A program made the translations under genes and the position numbers. A DNA stretch of 64,000 bases from Rhodococcus xishaensis. Lineage in GTDB: Bacteria > Actinomycetota > Actinomycetes > Mycobacteriales > Mycobacteriaceae. The notes under the pieces are model-generated. The model worked only from the letters and a program-made list of their open reading frames with translations, did not search any database and was not told the origin of the DNA. Location: NCBI RefSeq assembly GCF_004011825.1, contig NZ_RKLO01000002.1, positions 248,001 to 312,000 of the forward strand, given 5' to 3'. The first letter of the stretch is position 1. Every line of letters begins with the position of its first letter. Positions 1 through 9,685 of the stretch are shown piece by piece.

Positions 1-1212
1 CATGGCGGGTTCTGCGTCGCCCGCCATGAGGGCAGGGTGCTGTTCGTGCGGCACGGACTGCCGGGCGAGCTTGTGGTCGCGCAGGTCACGGAGGATCGCG
101 GTGGATCGTTCTGCCGCGCTGACGCGGTCGAGATCCTCGAGGCGTCCCCGGATCGCGTCGCGGCACTGTGCCCGATCTCCGGTCCCGGCGGTGCGGGCTG
201 CTGCGACTACTCGCACGCGACTCTCGGTGCACAGCGGGGCATGAAGGCTGCCGTTGTCGCCGAGCAGCTTCGGCGCATAGCGGGGTTGGACGTCGGCGTC
301 GAAGTCGAGGAATTGCCCGGCACCGCCGACGGGACGGGTTGGCGTACTCGGGTGCGACTTGCCGTCGACGCCGACGGGCGGCCCGGCTTCCACCGTTTCC
401 GCAGCCTCGACATCGAGACCAGTCTGGCGTGTCCGCAGGTCGATCCGGTCGCCTACTCGGGGCTCGCAGAGCGGTCGTGGCACCCGGGTGCCGAGTTGCA
501 GGTGGTACTGGACACGCTCGGGGAGCGGCACGTCGTCGAGATCGCACCGCCCAAGGTGTCGCGTACGGGTCGCCGCAGCCCGGGCCGGCGCGGAGCTACG
601 GCCCGGCGGGCCGCGTCCGCGGGGGTTCGGGCCGAGCGAGTGGTGATCGGTTCCGGTCGTGCTGTCGAACGCGTCGGCGGGCGGGAATGGTCGTTGTCGG
701 CAACCGGCTTCTGGCAGGCGCACCGCGGCGCGGCGTCGACGTACTCGTCGGTGGTCGGGGAGTGGGCCGAGGCGTCGAGCGGCGCCCGGGTGTGGGATCT
801 GTACGGCGGTGTCGGGGTCTTCGCGGCGGCCCTGGCCGATCAGGTGGGCCCGCTGGGGCGGGTCGATTCCGTGGAGTCCTCGCGGCAGGCCGTGGCCGAT
901 GCATCGGCGGCCATGGCGGATCTACCGCAGGTGCATCTGCACGCCGTTCGCGCGGAGCGGGCGCTGCGTGATCTACCCGCACCGGAGGTGGTCGTCCTCG
1001 ATCCGCCGCGTTCGGGTGCGGGCAAGGAAGTCGTAGCCCTCGTCGCCGCGGCGGGCCCCGAACGCATCGTGCACATCGGGTGCGATCCGGCGTCCTTCGC
1101 GCGGGACATCGCCCTCTACCGAGAGCACGGCCTCCGGCTGGAAAAGGTACGTGCGTTCGACGCCTTCCCACTCACCCACCACGTCGAGAGCCTGGCTCTG
1201 CTCACTCGCTGA
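1..1212 (+). CDS. TRAM-domain class I SAM-dependent RNA (uracil-5-)methyltransferase, 5' truncated
   Basis: The reading frame is open from base 1, so the start lies outside the window and 403 residues are visible. It belongs to the TrmA/RlmD family, which puts a 5-methyl group on uracil in tRNA or rRNA. The visible N-terminus looks like the end of a TRAM RNA-binding domain. A Cys cluster near residues 57-69 suits the Fe-S site of RlmD-like members. The SAM-binding segment DLYGGVGVF is near residue 266, DPPRSGAG near 334, and the catalytic Cys is C361 in GCDPASFARD. In M. tuberculosis a relative (Rv2689c, from memory) also sits a few genes from dxs. The target base cannot be read from the sequence. 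Confidence 0.88.
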   Translation, partial: HGGFCVARHEGRVLFVRHGLPGELVVAQVTEDRGGSFCRADAVEILEASPDRVAALCPISGPGGAGCCDYSHATLGAQRGMKAAVVAEQLRRIAGLDVGVEVEELPGTADGTGWRTRVRLAVDADGRPGFHRFRSLDIETSLACPQVDPVAYSGLAERSWHPGAELQVVLDTLGERHVVEIAPPKVSRTGRRSPGRRGATARRAASAGVRAERVVIGSGRAVERVGGREWSLSATGFWQAHRGAASTYSSVVGEWAEASSGARVWDLYGGVGVFAAALADQVGPLGRVDSVESSRQAVADASAAMADLPQVHLHAVRAERALRDLPAPEVVVLDPPRSGAGKEVVALVAAAGPERIVHIGCDPASFARDIALYREHGLRLEKVRAFDAFPLTHHVESLALLTR

Positions 1213-1327
1213 GTTTCGCGCACGCTGTAGGTGGTACTGGTCACATCCAGGCCATGGATCAGCCCAATTCGCCTGGTCGTGAACGCCGGTGTTCCGTTCA
1301 CTCGCCAAAAGCCATTGCTTAACGTAT

Positions 1328-1347
1328 GCAACTAAGCATATAGTTGC
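1328..1347. promoter_or_regulatory. Perfect inverted repeat, probable MarR operator
   Basis: The site reads GCAACTA-AGCATA-TAGTTGC: two perfect 7-base arms around a 6-base spacer. It lies 46 bases before the marR start in an AT-rich patch unlike its surroundings. MarR proteins commonly bind such palindromes and repress their own gene and an adjacent pump, so autoregulation of the marR-MFS operon is the natural inference. Confidence 0.65.
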
Positions 1348-1393
1348 GATCTGCAAGTAACCCGTAGATCAATTCGACGATTCGGGGTATCCG

Positions 1394-1924
1394 ATGAGCG
1401 TCCAGGCTGATCCCGTGCAAGCCGATCCGGTTCAAGCTGATCCGGTTCAAGCACTGGTCGACGCGATCTTCCTCTTCGGGCGATCACTGAAATGCGCGAT
1501 CAAGGGTGGTGAGGGCGATCTGATCGCCCCTGCGCTGGCCGGGGTGCTGTTCGTGTTGTCCGTACATGGTCCATGTCGCCAGAACGAACTCGCATCGGTT
1601 CTGCATGTGAGCCAGTCGGCACTCAGCAGACAGTTGACCGAACTGGTCGACGCCGGCCTCGTGGAGCGACGCCCGGACCCTTACGACAAGCGGGCGTTCC
1701 GCGTGCAGGTCTCGGCGAAGGGGGACGAGATTCTGCGTACCACGAGGGAACGCAGGTCCGCGCGACTGCGCAGACTGCTCGCCGGATGGAGTCACGAAGA
1801 GGTGGTGGCGGCGTTGTCGACCATCGAACGACTCACCGACTCGCTCACGGTCCGACCCGAATCCGTATCACTAGCAGCATCCGCACCACTAGCAGCCGAT
1901 CAGTGTGGGAGAACACTTCTATGA
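1394..1924 (+). CDS. MarR-family transcriptional regulator
   Basis: This 176-residue winged-helix regulator has its DNA-binding helices at about residues 62-85 (NELASVLHVSQSALSRQL) and the wing with the conserved Asp/Arg (DPYDKRAFRV) near 96-105. The N-terminus carries three copies of the pentapeptide QADPV, encoded by a 15-base tandem repeat, which is not part of the usual fold. A GGGG run six bases before the ATG is a modest ribosome site. The stop overlaps the ATG of the efflux gene (ATGA), so the two are translationally coupled. The likely role is ligand-responsive repression of the operon through the palindrome at 1328-1347. Confidence 0.88.
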   Translation: MSVQADPVQADPVQADPVQALVDAIFLFGRSLKCAIKGGEGDLIAPALAGVLFVLSVHGPCRQNELASVLHVSQSALSRQLTELVDAGLVERRPDPYDKRAFRVQVSAKGDEILRTTRERRSARLRRLLAGWSHEEVVAALSTIERLTDSLTVRPESVSLAASAPLAADQCGRTLL

Positions 1925-3603
1925 CGACACCAGTACCAGCGACAGCCTCGGTTGGGGTGACATCAGTTGGGGGGAGTAGGACGGACGGCGGCCACGAGCC
2001 GATGACCCATCGCCAGATCCTCGAGGTTCTCGCGGGTCTCATCGCGGCGCTCTTCACCGCTCTGCTCAGCACGACGATTGTCACCACGGCACTGCCCACG
2101 ATCATCGGGGACCTGAAGGGCACCCAGACGCAGTATGCGTGGGTGATCACCACGGCGCTGCTCGCGAACGCGGCGTCGACCCCGATCTGGGGCAAGCTCG
2201 CCGATCTGTTCAACAAGAAGGTACTGGTCCAAACCGCCATCGTGCTCTTCGTCGTGGGGACGGGCATTGCCGGTTTCGCCCACAACGTTCCGGTCCTGTT
2301 GGCGGGCCGCGTCGTCGAGGGCATCGGCATGGGCGGTGTGACCGCGCTGGTGGTGGCGATCATCGGCAGCATCATCCCGCCACGTGACCGCGGCCGCTAC
2401 GCCGGGTACACCGGGGCCGCGATGGCGGTGTCGATGTCGGGTGGCCCGCTCCTCGGCGGCGTGATCGTCGACAGCCCCCTCGGCTGGCGCTGGTGCTTCT
2501 TCGTGTGCCTGCCACTCGCCGTGATCGCTCTCATCCTGCTGCAGCGCACGCTGCGCATCCCGACCGAACGCAAGGACGGCGTCTCCATCGACTGGTGGGG
2601 CGCAACGTTGCTTGCCGCAGGCGTCAGCGTCCTGCTGATCTGGGTGTCGTTCGCCGGCAAGCCCGGATACTACGACTTCATCTCCAAGGAGTCCGCCCTG
2701 TACGTCGGGGTCGGCGTGGCCCTGCTGATCGCAATGGTGATCGTCGAGACCAAGGTGAAGTCGCCGATCATCCCGCTGCACATCGTCACCGAGAAGACCA
2801 CCGGCCTGGCGATCATCGCCTCGGTCGCTGTCGGTGTCGGCTTGTTCGGTGCGACGACTTTCCTGGGCCAGTACTTCCAGACTGCGCGAGGTCACAGCCC
2901 GACCATCGCCGGGTTCCTGACCATTCCCATGGTGGCGGGCATGCTGATCGCCTCGATCGGCTCGGGTCGGCTGATCGCGCGCTTCGGAAGGTGGAAGCCA
3001 TTCATCGTCGCCGGCGCGGCGTTGCTCGTGATCGGATTCGGTCTGCTCTCCACGATCGATCACGCCACCAGCTTGCAGTTGGTGGGCGTCTACATCGCAG
3101 TTGTCGGCGTCGGAGTCGGCTGCTTGATGCAGAACCTGGTGCTCGCCGTGCAGAACACCGTGAGTGTCAAGAACATCGGTGCGGCGAGTAGTTCGGTCGC
3201 CTTCTTCCGGACGTTCGGCGGCGCGATCGGGGTGTCGGTCCTGGGGTCGATCCTCGCGTCCCGCGTCACGACGCTGTCGGCTGAGGGCTTCGCCGGGCTC
3301 GGAATCGACACCGGTGCGGCGGGTGGTGGCAATCTCGACTTGAACGCATTGCCCGCGCCGATCGCAACGATCATCCGCACTGCGTACGGCGACGCGACGG
3401 GCCGGTTGTTCCTGGTCGCGTGCCTGGTCGCGGTGATCACGCTCGTTTGCGTGATCCTGATTCCGAACGCGCCACTGCGGACGACGATCGACATCCAGAA
3501 GCCTGGTGAGGTGGGTGACCAGGAGCCTGCCGAGCTCGATGAGCAGAAGCCTGCCGAGGTCGGTGAGCGGAGTGAGGCTGTCACCGAAGCCGTCAAGGTC
3601 TAG
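1921..3603 (+). CDS. DHA2-type (14-TM) MFS drug efflux transporter
   Basis: This is a 560-residue proton-coupled multidrug exporter of the DHA2 family. The start is the ATG in the ATGA overlap with marR; an upstream extension of the frame would only overlap marR. Motif A (GKLADLFNKK) lies near residues 94-103, and the antiporter motif C region (GGPLLGGVIVDSPLGWRW) follows after transmembrane helix 4. The length and hydrophobic pattern fit 14 helices. The C-terminus is a polar acidic tail of near-repeats (KPGEVG, EPAELD, KPAEVG), probably cytoplasmic. The MarR partner suggests induction by a toxic compound; the substrate is unknown. Confidence 0.9.
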   Translation: MTTPVPATASVGVTSVGGSRTDGGHEPMTHRQILEVLAGLIAALFTALLSTTIVTTALPTIIGDLKGTQTQYAWVITTALLANAASTPIWGKLADLFNKKVLVQTAIVLFVVGTGIAGFAHNVPVLLAGRVVEGIGMGGVTALVVAIIGSIIPPRDRGRYAGYTGAAMAVSMSGGPLLGGVIVDSPLGWRWCFFVCLPLAVIALILLQRTLRIPTERKDGVSIDWWGATLLAAGVSVLLIWVSFAGKPGYYDFISKESALYVGVGVALLIAMVIVETKVKSPIIPLHIVTEKTTGLAIIASVAVGVGLFGATTFLGQYFQTARGHSPTIAGFLTIPMVAGMLIASIGSGRLIARFGRWKPFIVAGAALLVIGFGLLSTIDHATSLQLVGVYIAVVGVGVGCLMQNLVLAVQNTVSVKNIGAASSSVAFFRTFGGAIGVSVLGSILASRVTTLSAEGFAGLGIDTGAAGGGNLDLNALPAPIATIIRTAYGDATGRLFLVACLVAVITLVCVILIPNAPLRTTIDIQKPGEVGDQEPAELDEQKPAEVGERSEAVTEAVKV

Positions 3604-3623
3604 CCGCACGAGCAGGGACGAAC

Positions 3624-3658
3624 AGTGGCCCACGACCGGTCAACGGTCATGGGCCACT
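3624..3658. terminator. Hairpin between convergent genes
   Basis: A 15-base arm starting AGTGGCCCACGACCG pairs with CGGTCATGGGCCACT across a five-base loop, with one mismatch. It sits between the stop of the efflux gene and the stop of the convergent ABC permease and could serve both strands. There is no strong T-run, which is common in actinobacteria. Confidence 0.6.
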
Positions 3659-3674
3659 TCTTCGTCCGAAGGGT

Positions 3675-4505
3675 CTACGTCTTGCGGTTGTACAGCCGCA
3701 TCGTGAGGGGTCCGAAGACGACGATGAACCCGGCGCACCAGACGAGCACCACGGTCAGCTGACCGAACTCGAACGATCCTTCTGCCAGGTCCCGCAGTGC
3801 CGTCACGAGATGACTGATCGGGTTGGCATCGACGAAGGCCCGCAACCAGCCGGGCATGGTCGACGGGTCTACGAAGATGTTGCTCGCGAACGTGAGCGGG
3901 AACAGGATGAACATCGATACACCCATGACAGCCTGCTCGGTGCGCATCAGCATCGCGAACATCGTCCACACCCACGACAGGCTGAACGCGAACACCAGGA
4001 GCAGGACAACCGAGGCGACGATCCCGACGATTCCGCCTGCGGGGCGGAAGCCGATGATCAGGCCGAGGGTGAGCACGATCACCGACGCGATCGTGTAGCG
4101 CACGATATCGCCGAACAGCGCGCCGACGAGAGGCGACGGCCGCCAGATGGGCAGCGACCGGAAGCGGTCGAACACGCCCTTCTGGATGTCCTTGTTCAGC
4201 GTCAGGCCGGTGTACATCGTGATCATGACGACCGTCTGTACGAGGATGCCCGGGATGAGGAACTGCACGTAGGCGCTGGTCGAACCTGCCAATGCCCCGC
4301 CGAACAGGTACGTGAACATGAGCGTGAACATGATCGGAAAGGCGGTGACATCGAACAGCTGCTCGGGAACGTGCTTGATCTTGAGCAGGGACCGCCAACC
4401 GAACGACAGCGATGTCGACAGCGCATTCGGGCGTGCGGGGCGCGGACCGGACGTCTGCAGGACATTTCCCACCGCCTGTGGCGAGGTGGTGATGGTGTCG
4501 GTCAC
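3675..4505 (-). CDS. ABC-2 type exporter permease (DrrB-like)
   Basis: This 276-residue membrane protein has about six hydrophobic segments and the ABC-2 signature near the C-terminal third ([14 protein letters not shown]). It resembles DrrB, the membrane half of daunorubicin-type exporters. The GTG start overlaps the ATPase stop (GTGA), so subunits are made in a coupled way. One permease plus one ATPase gene predicts a complex of two of each. The substrate could be an antibiotic or a lipid. In the comparable place near dxs, M. tuberculosis has the Rv2686c-Rv2688c ABC exporter, which has two permease genes (from memory). Confidence 0.87.
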   Translation of the reverse strand: MTDTITTSPQAVGNVLQTSGPRPARPNALSTSLSFGWRSLLKIKHVPEQLFDVTAFPIMFTLMFTYLFGGALAGSTSAYVQFLIPGILVQTVVMITMYTGLTLNKDIQKGVFDRFRSLPIWRPSPLVGALFGDIVRYTIASVIVLTLGLIIGFRPAGGIVGIVASVVLLLVFAFSLSWVWTMFAMLMRTEQAVMGVSMFILFPLTFASNIFVDPSTMPGWLRAFVDANPISHLVTALRDLAEGSFEFGQLTVVLVWCAGFIVVFGPLTMRLYNRKT

Positions 4506-5503
4506 GATGTGGCCTCCTCGAATGTGTCGGTGCCCGGTCCGCTGCCCGGGGGTGATTCGGCGCCGTGCCCGGTGAGGGCGAGGAACACCTCGTCGAGGCT
4601 CGGCTGCCCGAGGGCGAACGTCGTGACGGCGAGGTTCTCGTCGTCGAGGGCGGCGAGGGCTCGGGCCACCCGTTGCCGGTCGTCGATACGCACGGTCAGA
4701 GCCGCCGGGTCGGACTCGAGCACCACCGGGACCCGCAGTTCACGCTCGAGGACCACAGCCGCATCGCGGCGGCGTGAGGGCTCGGCAATCCGCACGTGAA
4801 GCGCGCCGGAGCCCACGGAGGACTTGAGTTCTCCCGTGGTGCCCTCGGCTATGACCTTGCCGTGGTCGATGACCGCGATCCGATCCGCCAGCTGATCGGC
4901 CTCGTCGAGGTATTGGGTGGTGAGCAGCACGGTCGTGCCGGCCGCGACGAGCGCCCGGACGATCTCCCAGACCTGGTTGCGGCTGCGGGGATCGAGGCCG
5001 GTGGTCGGCTCGTCCAGGAAGATCAACTCGGGGGTCACGATGATGCTCGCAGCGATGTCGATGCGCCGCCGCATGCCGCCCGAGTAGGTCTTGACCTGCC
5101 GTACCCCGGCATCCTCGAGACCGAATGCGTCGAGGAGTTGCTCGGCCCGCGACCGGGCCGCGGCGCGTGAGTACCCGTAGAGCCTGCCGAGCAGAACCAG
5201 ATTCTCGGTGCCCGTCAGATCTTCGTCGAGCGATGCAAACTGGCCGGTGAGCGACACTTTGCTGCGCACGGTCTCGGCTTCGCGGGCGACGTCGTGACCG
5301 AGCACGCGTGCGCTTCCACCGTCGATCGGTAGCAGCGTCGCGAGCATCCGGATAGTGGTCGTCTTTCCGGCGCCGTTGGGTCCCAGCACGCCGTAAACAC
5401 CGCCCGATGGGATCGCGAGGTCGACACCGGCGACCGCGGTGTTCGAGCCGAACCGTTTGATCAGTCCAGTGGTTTCGATCGCTAGTGCGGTGTCAGGTTT
5501 CAT
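4502..5503 (-). CDS. ABC exporter ATP-binding protein (DrrA-like)
   Basis: A 333-residue nucleotide-binding subunit. Walker A is GPNGAGKTT near residue 40, the ABC signature is YSGGMRRR near 140, and Walker B is [13 protein letters not shown] near 160. The C-terminal ~100 residues form the extra domain typical of DrrA-type ATPases. Upstream is the dxs promoter region on the other strand, so this operon and dxs are divergent. It powers the permease encoded immediately downstream. Confidence 0.9.
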   Translation of the reverse strand: MKPDTALAIETTGLIKRFGSNTAVAGVDLAIPSGGVYGVLGPNGAGKTTTIRMLATLLPIDGGSARVLGHDVAREAETVRSKVSLTGQFASLDEDLTGTENLVLLGRLYGYSRAAARSRAEQLLDAFGLEDAGVRQVKTYSGGMRRRIDIAASIIVTPELIFLDEPTTGLDPRSRNQVWEIVRALVAAGTTVLLTTQYLDEADQLADRIAVIDHGKVIAEGTTGELKSSVGSGALHVRIAEPSRRRDAAVVLERELRVPVVLESDPAALTVRIDDRQRVARALAALDDENLAVTTFALGQPSLDEVFLALTGHGAESPPGSGPGTDTFEEATS

Positions 5504-5844
5504 CGGCTCCCCGTGATTTGGTGTGAATGAAGTCGCAACTCGATCGCCGTCCCAGACTGTCGGATCGTTGGGGTCGGCGCAATCGCTTTTAGCAGGCGCC
5601 CTCGGCGCCCTCGGCTGACACTACTGTCGTCCGGCTCAGGATCGCCCCTTCCGCGGACCGACGTGACGAACTCGTCGGCCACCTCGCCCACGAGCAACAG
5701 TAAGATGATCGACAGTCTGGGTTGTGCGATCGGGTGCCTCGGGGCGCTCGCTTGCGATGCCGTTGGGCGTCGCATCCGGTCGCTCCGTAGACTTGCCGGG
5801 CTGTTGCGTGACAGTCCGTAAACCTGCTGGAGGGAGCGATCTCG
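5504..5844. other. Intergenic region between the ABC operon and dxs (341 bp)
   Basis: I find no gene here. It must hold the divergent promoters of the ABC exporter and dxs. A direct repeat of GCGCCCTCG lies at about 5597-5614. A weak candidate -10 for dxs is TAGACT at 5788-5793 with TTGGGC at 5763-5768, but the 19-base spacing is poor. The dxs ribosome site GGAGGGA is at 5829-5835. No riboswitch fold is recognisable. Confidence 0.5.
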
Positions 5845-7785
5845 TTGGGTGTCCTTGACCGCATCCAGACGCCTGACGACCTGCGTCGGCTCGATGCCAC
5901 GCAGATGAAGGAGCTCGCTGCGGAGATCCGCGAGTTCCTCGTCCACAAGGTGTCCGCCACCGGTGGCCACCTCGGCCCCAACCTCGGTGTGGTCGAGTTG
6001 ACTCTGGCGTTGCACCGCGTGTTCGATTCGCCGTCCGACCCGATCATCTTCGACACCGGCCACCAGGCCTACGTTCACAAGATCCTCACCGGCCGCAAAG
6101 ACGAGTTCGACTCGCTCCGCAAGCAGGGCGGGCTTTCCGGTTACCCTTCGCGCGCCGAGAGTGAGCACGACTGGGTCGAATCGTCACACGCGTCCGCTGC
6201 GCTGTCGTACGCGGACGGGATGGCCAAGGCGTTCGAGTTGTCCGAGCAGCGCCACCGTCACGTCGTCGCGGTCGTGGGTGACGGCGCTCTGACCGGCGGC
6301 ATGTGCTGGGAGGCTCTCAACAACATAGCTGCCGGCAAGGGTCGGTCGGTCGTCATCGTCGTCAACGACAACGGCCGTTCGTATGCGCCGACGATTGGGG
6401 GTCTCGCCGACCATCTGGCCTCGCTGCGCCTGCAACCCGGTTACGAACGCATGCTCGAGGGTGGCCGGCGCATGGTCAAGGAGACGCCGTTGGTCGGACA
6501 GGCCGCCTATCAGCTGTTGCACGCGATGAAGGCCGGTCTCAAGGACGCAGTCAGCCCCCAGGTGATGTTCACCGATCTCGGTATCAAGTACCTGGGTCCG
6601 GTCGACGGGCACGACGAGGCCGCCATGGAGTCGGCACTGCGCCGTGCGAAGGCCTTCGGTGGTCCGGTGATCGTGCATGCCGTCACCCGCAAGGGCATGG
6701 GGTATGCCCCCGCCGAGAACCACGTCGCCGACCAGATGCACGCGACTGGTGTCATGGATCCGCTCACCGGCAAGTCTCGCGGTGCGTCCGCACCCGACTG
6801 GACTTCGGTGTTCTCCATGGAACTGATCGAGCAGGCCGAGCAACGGGACGACATCGTTGCGATCACCGCCGCGATGCCCGGCCCCACCGGTCTTGCCGCT
6901 TTCAGGGAGCGTTTCCCGGAACGGATGTTCGACGTCGGCATCGCCGAGCAGCATGCGGTCACGTCGGCCGCGGGTCTCGCCCTCGGCGGGATGCATCCGG
7001 TGGTCGCCATCTACTCGACGTTCCTCAACCGTGCCTTCGATCAGCTGCTCATGGACGTCGCACTGGTGAAGCAGCCCGTCACGATCGTGCTGGACCGATC
7101 CGGCGTCACCGGACAGGACGGCGCGAGCCACAACGGCGTGTGGGATCTGTCGCTCCTGGGCATCATCCCGGGCATCCGGGTCGCGGCTCCGCGTGATGCC
7201 GCGACGCTGCGCGAAGAGCTGCAGGAGGCCCTCGCGGTTGACGACGGCCCGACGGTGATCCGGTTCCCCAAGGGCGCGATCGGCGAGGACGTCCCGGCGG
7301 CTCGGCGCCTCGACGGCGTCGTGGACGTGTTGCAGATGCCTGAGGGTGACCGTGGTGATGTCCTGTTCGTCGCGGTCGGTTCCTTCGCGGGCATCGCGCT
7401 CGAGACGGCAGAGCGGTTGAGCCAGCATGGCATCACGGCCGCGGTGATCGATCCGCGCTGGGTGCTGCCGGTGCCCGAGTCGGTGGTCAAGCTCGCAGAG
7501 AACTTCAGGATGGTCGTCACGATCGAGGACAACGGTCTGCACGGCGGGATCGGGTCGACGGTGTCGGCGGCACTTCGCGCAGCTGGTGTGGACACTCCGT
7601 GTCGGGATCTAGGCGTGCCGCAGCAGTTCCTCGATCACGCGACGCGCCAAGAGGTGCACCGCGAACTCGGCCTCACTGCCCAAGACATCACCCGGCAGGT
7701 AACCGGGTGGGTGGTCGGGCTGGACCGCGTCGAGACCGGTGGCGGTTTGGACAAGGTCGACGGGTCCAACCCGAGCATCGGGTAG
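5845..7785 (+). CDS. dxs: 1-deoxy-D-xylulose-5-phosphate synthase
   Basis: This thiamine-diphosphate enzyme joins pyruvate and glyceraldehyde 3-phosphate in the first step of the MEP isoprenoid pathway, which feeds decaprenyl phosphate, menaquinone and carotenoids. The 646 residues show the ThDP motif from GDG (145-147) to NDN, the SSHAS segment near 113, and the catalytic Glu E368 in [11 protein letters not shown] at 5845 is chosen as start because GGAGGGA lies nine bases upstream and the protein then begins like other Dxs ([14 protein letters not shown]). The tail after about residue 615 is poorly conserved. Confidence 0.96.
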   Translation: MGVLDRIQTPDDLRRLDATQMKELAAEIREFLVHKVSATGGHLGPNLGVVELTLALHRVFDSPSDPIIFDTGHQAYVHKILTGRKDEFDSLRKQGGLSGYPSRAESEHDWVESSHASAALSYADGMAKAFELSEQRHRHVVAVVGDGALTGGMCWEALNNIAAGKGRSVVIVVNDNGRSYAPTIGGLADHLASLRLQPGYERMLEGGRRMVKETPLVGQAAYQLLHAMKAGLKDAVSPQVMFTDLGIKYLGPVDGHDEAAMESALRRAKAFGGPVIVHAVTRKGMGYAPAENHVADQMHATGVMDPLTGKSRGASAPDWTSVFSMELIEQAEQRDDIVAITAAMPGPTGLAAFRERFPERMFDVGIAEQHAVTSAAGLALGGMHPVVAIYSTFLNRAFDQLLMDVALVKQPVTIVLDRSGVTGQDGASHNGVWDLSLLGIIPGIRVAAPRDAATLREELQEALAVDDGPTVIRFPKGAIGEDVPAARRLDGVVDVLQMPEGDRGDVLFVAVGSFAGIALETAERLSQHGITAAVIDPRWVLPVPESVVKLAENFRMVVTIEDNGLHGGIGSTVSAALRAAGVDTPCRDLGVPQQFLDHATRQEVHRELGLTAQDITRQVTGWVVGLDRVETGGGLDKVDGSNPSIG

Positions 7786-7791
7786 CCGCCC

Positions 7792-9387
7792 CTAGCGAAA
7801 CGCCGCTTCGAGCGCCTTGACGCCGACCTTCGGGTCGAGCAAGCCGTGGTAGATCGGCGGAATAGGTGCAGTCACGTCGAACAAGGTGTAGACGGCGAGC
7901 ATCGCTCCGCGCACCGAGTATTCGATGGTGAACGCGACGTCCTCGGGCAGATTGGTGAACTGACCGAGGAACGCGAAGTTTTCGGCGCCGTCCGGGATCA
8001 CCTTCGGGCGGTCCTCTGGGACGCGTCGGCTCAGCAGCGCCGACGCGTAGGGCATCATCACAGTCGTGACGTCGGTGGTGGCGAGCACCTCGTCGAGCAA
8101 GTCCTCGAAGCCGTACTGGTGGATGAGTTCGGTGAGGATCTCCTTCCCGGTGGCCTCGGACATCTTCTTCCGCACGTAGTCGCCTTCGTTGTCAATGTCG
8201 AAGCCGCATCCCCACAGCGTGTAGATGCCCTTGGGCTGCTCGGGGAAATGCGGTTGGTGGGCAACGACGGCAGACAGGGTCCACCCCGATTCGAACCACG
8301 TGGTCAACCCGCCTGTGCCCGGTTGGTTTCCGGTGTACTCGGCGATGCGGCGCAGGAGCGCATCGCCACGCATCGTCAGTGTGAACGATTCCCACTTGTT
8401 CTCGTCGATGTTGCCGTAGAAGGTGTTGGGTCGACCGAAATCCGTTGCCTTCTTTGCGATCTCCTCCCACAACGACCAGCCGTGGTCGACCCGGTCGCGG
8501 ACGAGGGCGGGCACATCGTCGTTGCCGCCGTACGTGGTGTCCGAGGTGATGGAACCGAGCCCGAGGAACGCGAAGTCGTTCTCGCCGAGTTCGATGGTGG
8601 ATCTTCCGTTCGCGTCCTCGATGTGCAGCCTGGTCGCTCGGCGCAGCTGTCCGGTCTGCGTGAAATCGACATCGAGCACGCGCGTCGCGAAACGAACGTC
8701 GACGCCACGCGCCCACATCCAGCGTTGCAGCGGGACGACCATCGAGTCGTACTGGTTGTAAACGGTCCGGCGGGCCCCGGAGAGTGTGTGGATCCGCGGG
8801 AACTCCTGGACGAAGCGCAGGAAGTAGCGCCGCAGTTCGGCGGCCGAGTGCCACTCCTGGAACGCGAAGGTGGTGCGCCACATGTGCCAGAAGTTTGTCG
8901 TGAAGAAGTGGCCACCGAACATCTCGTCGATCCGTCGCGCCCCGAGAGCGCGTTCGGGAACGCTCAGCAGGCGCACCATCTCGAGCCGGTCCCGATTGTC
9001 CAGGCCGAGCTTCGATGCGTCGATGATGTTGTGCCGCGCGTCGATCAGGCGGGCCTTCTCGTTCGTCTTGACCTTTGTGCTGAAGTCGACAATCTCCTGG
9101 CGGACGCTGATGTCGGGGTTCTCGAGCGCCGGAATCGACTCGAACAGGTTCCAGGTGCACTGATAGGTCTCTTCCTCGAGGATGCGTCCGCCACGGCTGA
9201 CCCAGCCGTCGGTGACGGCGGGGGAGCGGGTACCGTCGAGCGAGCCGCCTTCGATGTCGAGTTCCTCCAGGATGTGTATGTTCTCGCCGGGGACTCCGGC
9301 ATCCCGGATTGCGAAGGCAGCGGCGGCCATTCCGGCGATGCCGCCACCGACGATCCAGAGGCGGGCCTGTTTCGGGTCGACACTCAC
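7792..9387 (-). CDS. ohyA: Oleate hydratase, FAD-dependent
   Basis: It adds water to the cis-9 double bond of oleate to give 10-hydroxystearate. The 531 residues start with an FAD Rossmann motif (IVGGGIAGMAAA) and carry family blocks such as GSLDG, RGGR and ETYQCTWNL, plus GCGFDIDNEGD further on. The GTG at 9387 is chosen because GGAGG sits seven bases upstream and the FAD motif then lies where expected; the longer open frame to 9570 encodes low-complexity Arg/Pro sequence. The stop is six bases from the convergent dxs stop. A role in detoxifying or storing unsaturated fatty acids is likely. Confidence 0.92.
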   Translation of the reverse strand: MSVDPKQARLWIVGGGIAGMAAAAFAIRDAGVPGENIHILEELDIEGGSLDGTRSPAVTDGWVSRGGRILEEETYQCTWNLFESIPALENPDISVRQEIVDFSTKVKTNEKARLIDARHNIIDASKLGLDNRDRLEMVRLLSVPERALGARRIDEMFGGHFFTTNFWHMWRTTFAFQEWHSAAELRRYFLRFVQEFPRIHTLSGARRTVYNQYDSMVVPLQRWMWARGVDVRFATRVLDVDFTQTGQLRRATRLHIEDANGRSTIELGENDFAFLGLGSITSDTTYGGNDDVPALVRDRVDHGWSLWEEIAKKATDFGRPNTFYGNIDENKWESFTLTMRGDALLRRIAEYTGNQPGTGGLTTWFESGWTLSAVVAHQPHFPEQPKGIYTLWGCGFDIDNEGDYVRKKMSEATGKEILTELIHQYGFEDLLDEVLATTDVTTVMMPYASALLSRRVPEDRPKVIPDGAENFAFLGQFTNLPEDVAFTIEYSVRGAMLAVYTLFDVTAPIPPIYHGLLDPKVGVKALEAAFR

Positions 9388-9685
9388 ATCGATTCCTCCG
9401 GCCGCGGCGGTGGGCCGATTCTCGAGTGGCCCCGGGGGACGACGCGGCACCGTCGTCGGGCGGCACACCGATACGGACACGTCCGGCGACGCCGGGTGCC
9501 GCACGGTCCAGCGTCGCGAGGATCCATCACCAGTGTCGGCCGGGTAGTGCCGAAGCGTCAACTGATGCACGCGCGAGACCCGGTGCTCGACGGGTTACGG
9601 TGCCCAACAGGCGATTCGCGCGCTACGAACGGATCCGTAACGCGCGGATCCTGGAATCGGACAGATGCGAGCCCGGCGCTCGAGA
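9388..9685. other. Intergenic region upstream of ohyA (298 bp)
   Basis: I see no gene. On the minus strand it holds the 3' flank of the sugar transporter and the ohyA promoter region. A 7-base inverted repeat GTTACGG (9594-9600) / CCGTAAC (9635-9641) and the palindrome CGGATCCG (9630-9637) are candidate operator or terminator elements. Confidence 0.4.

Noticed and set aside
1963-3633. Minus-strand 556-codon open frame opposite the MFS pump
   Set aside because: Its product is Arg/Asp/Gln-rich without any domain; it mirrors the GC-rich third positions of a clear transporter gene.
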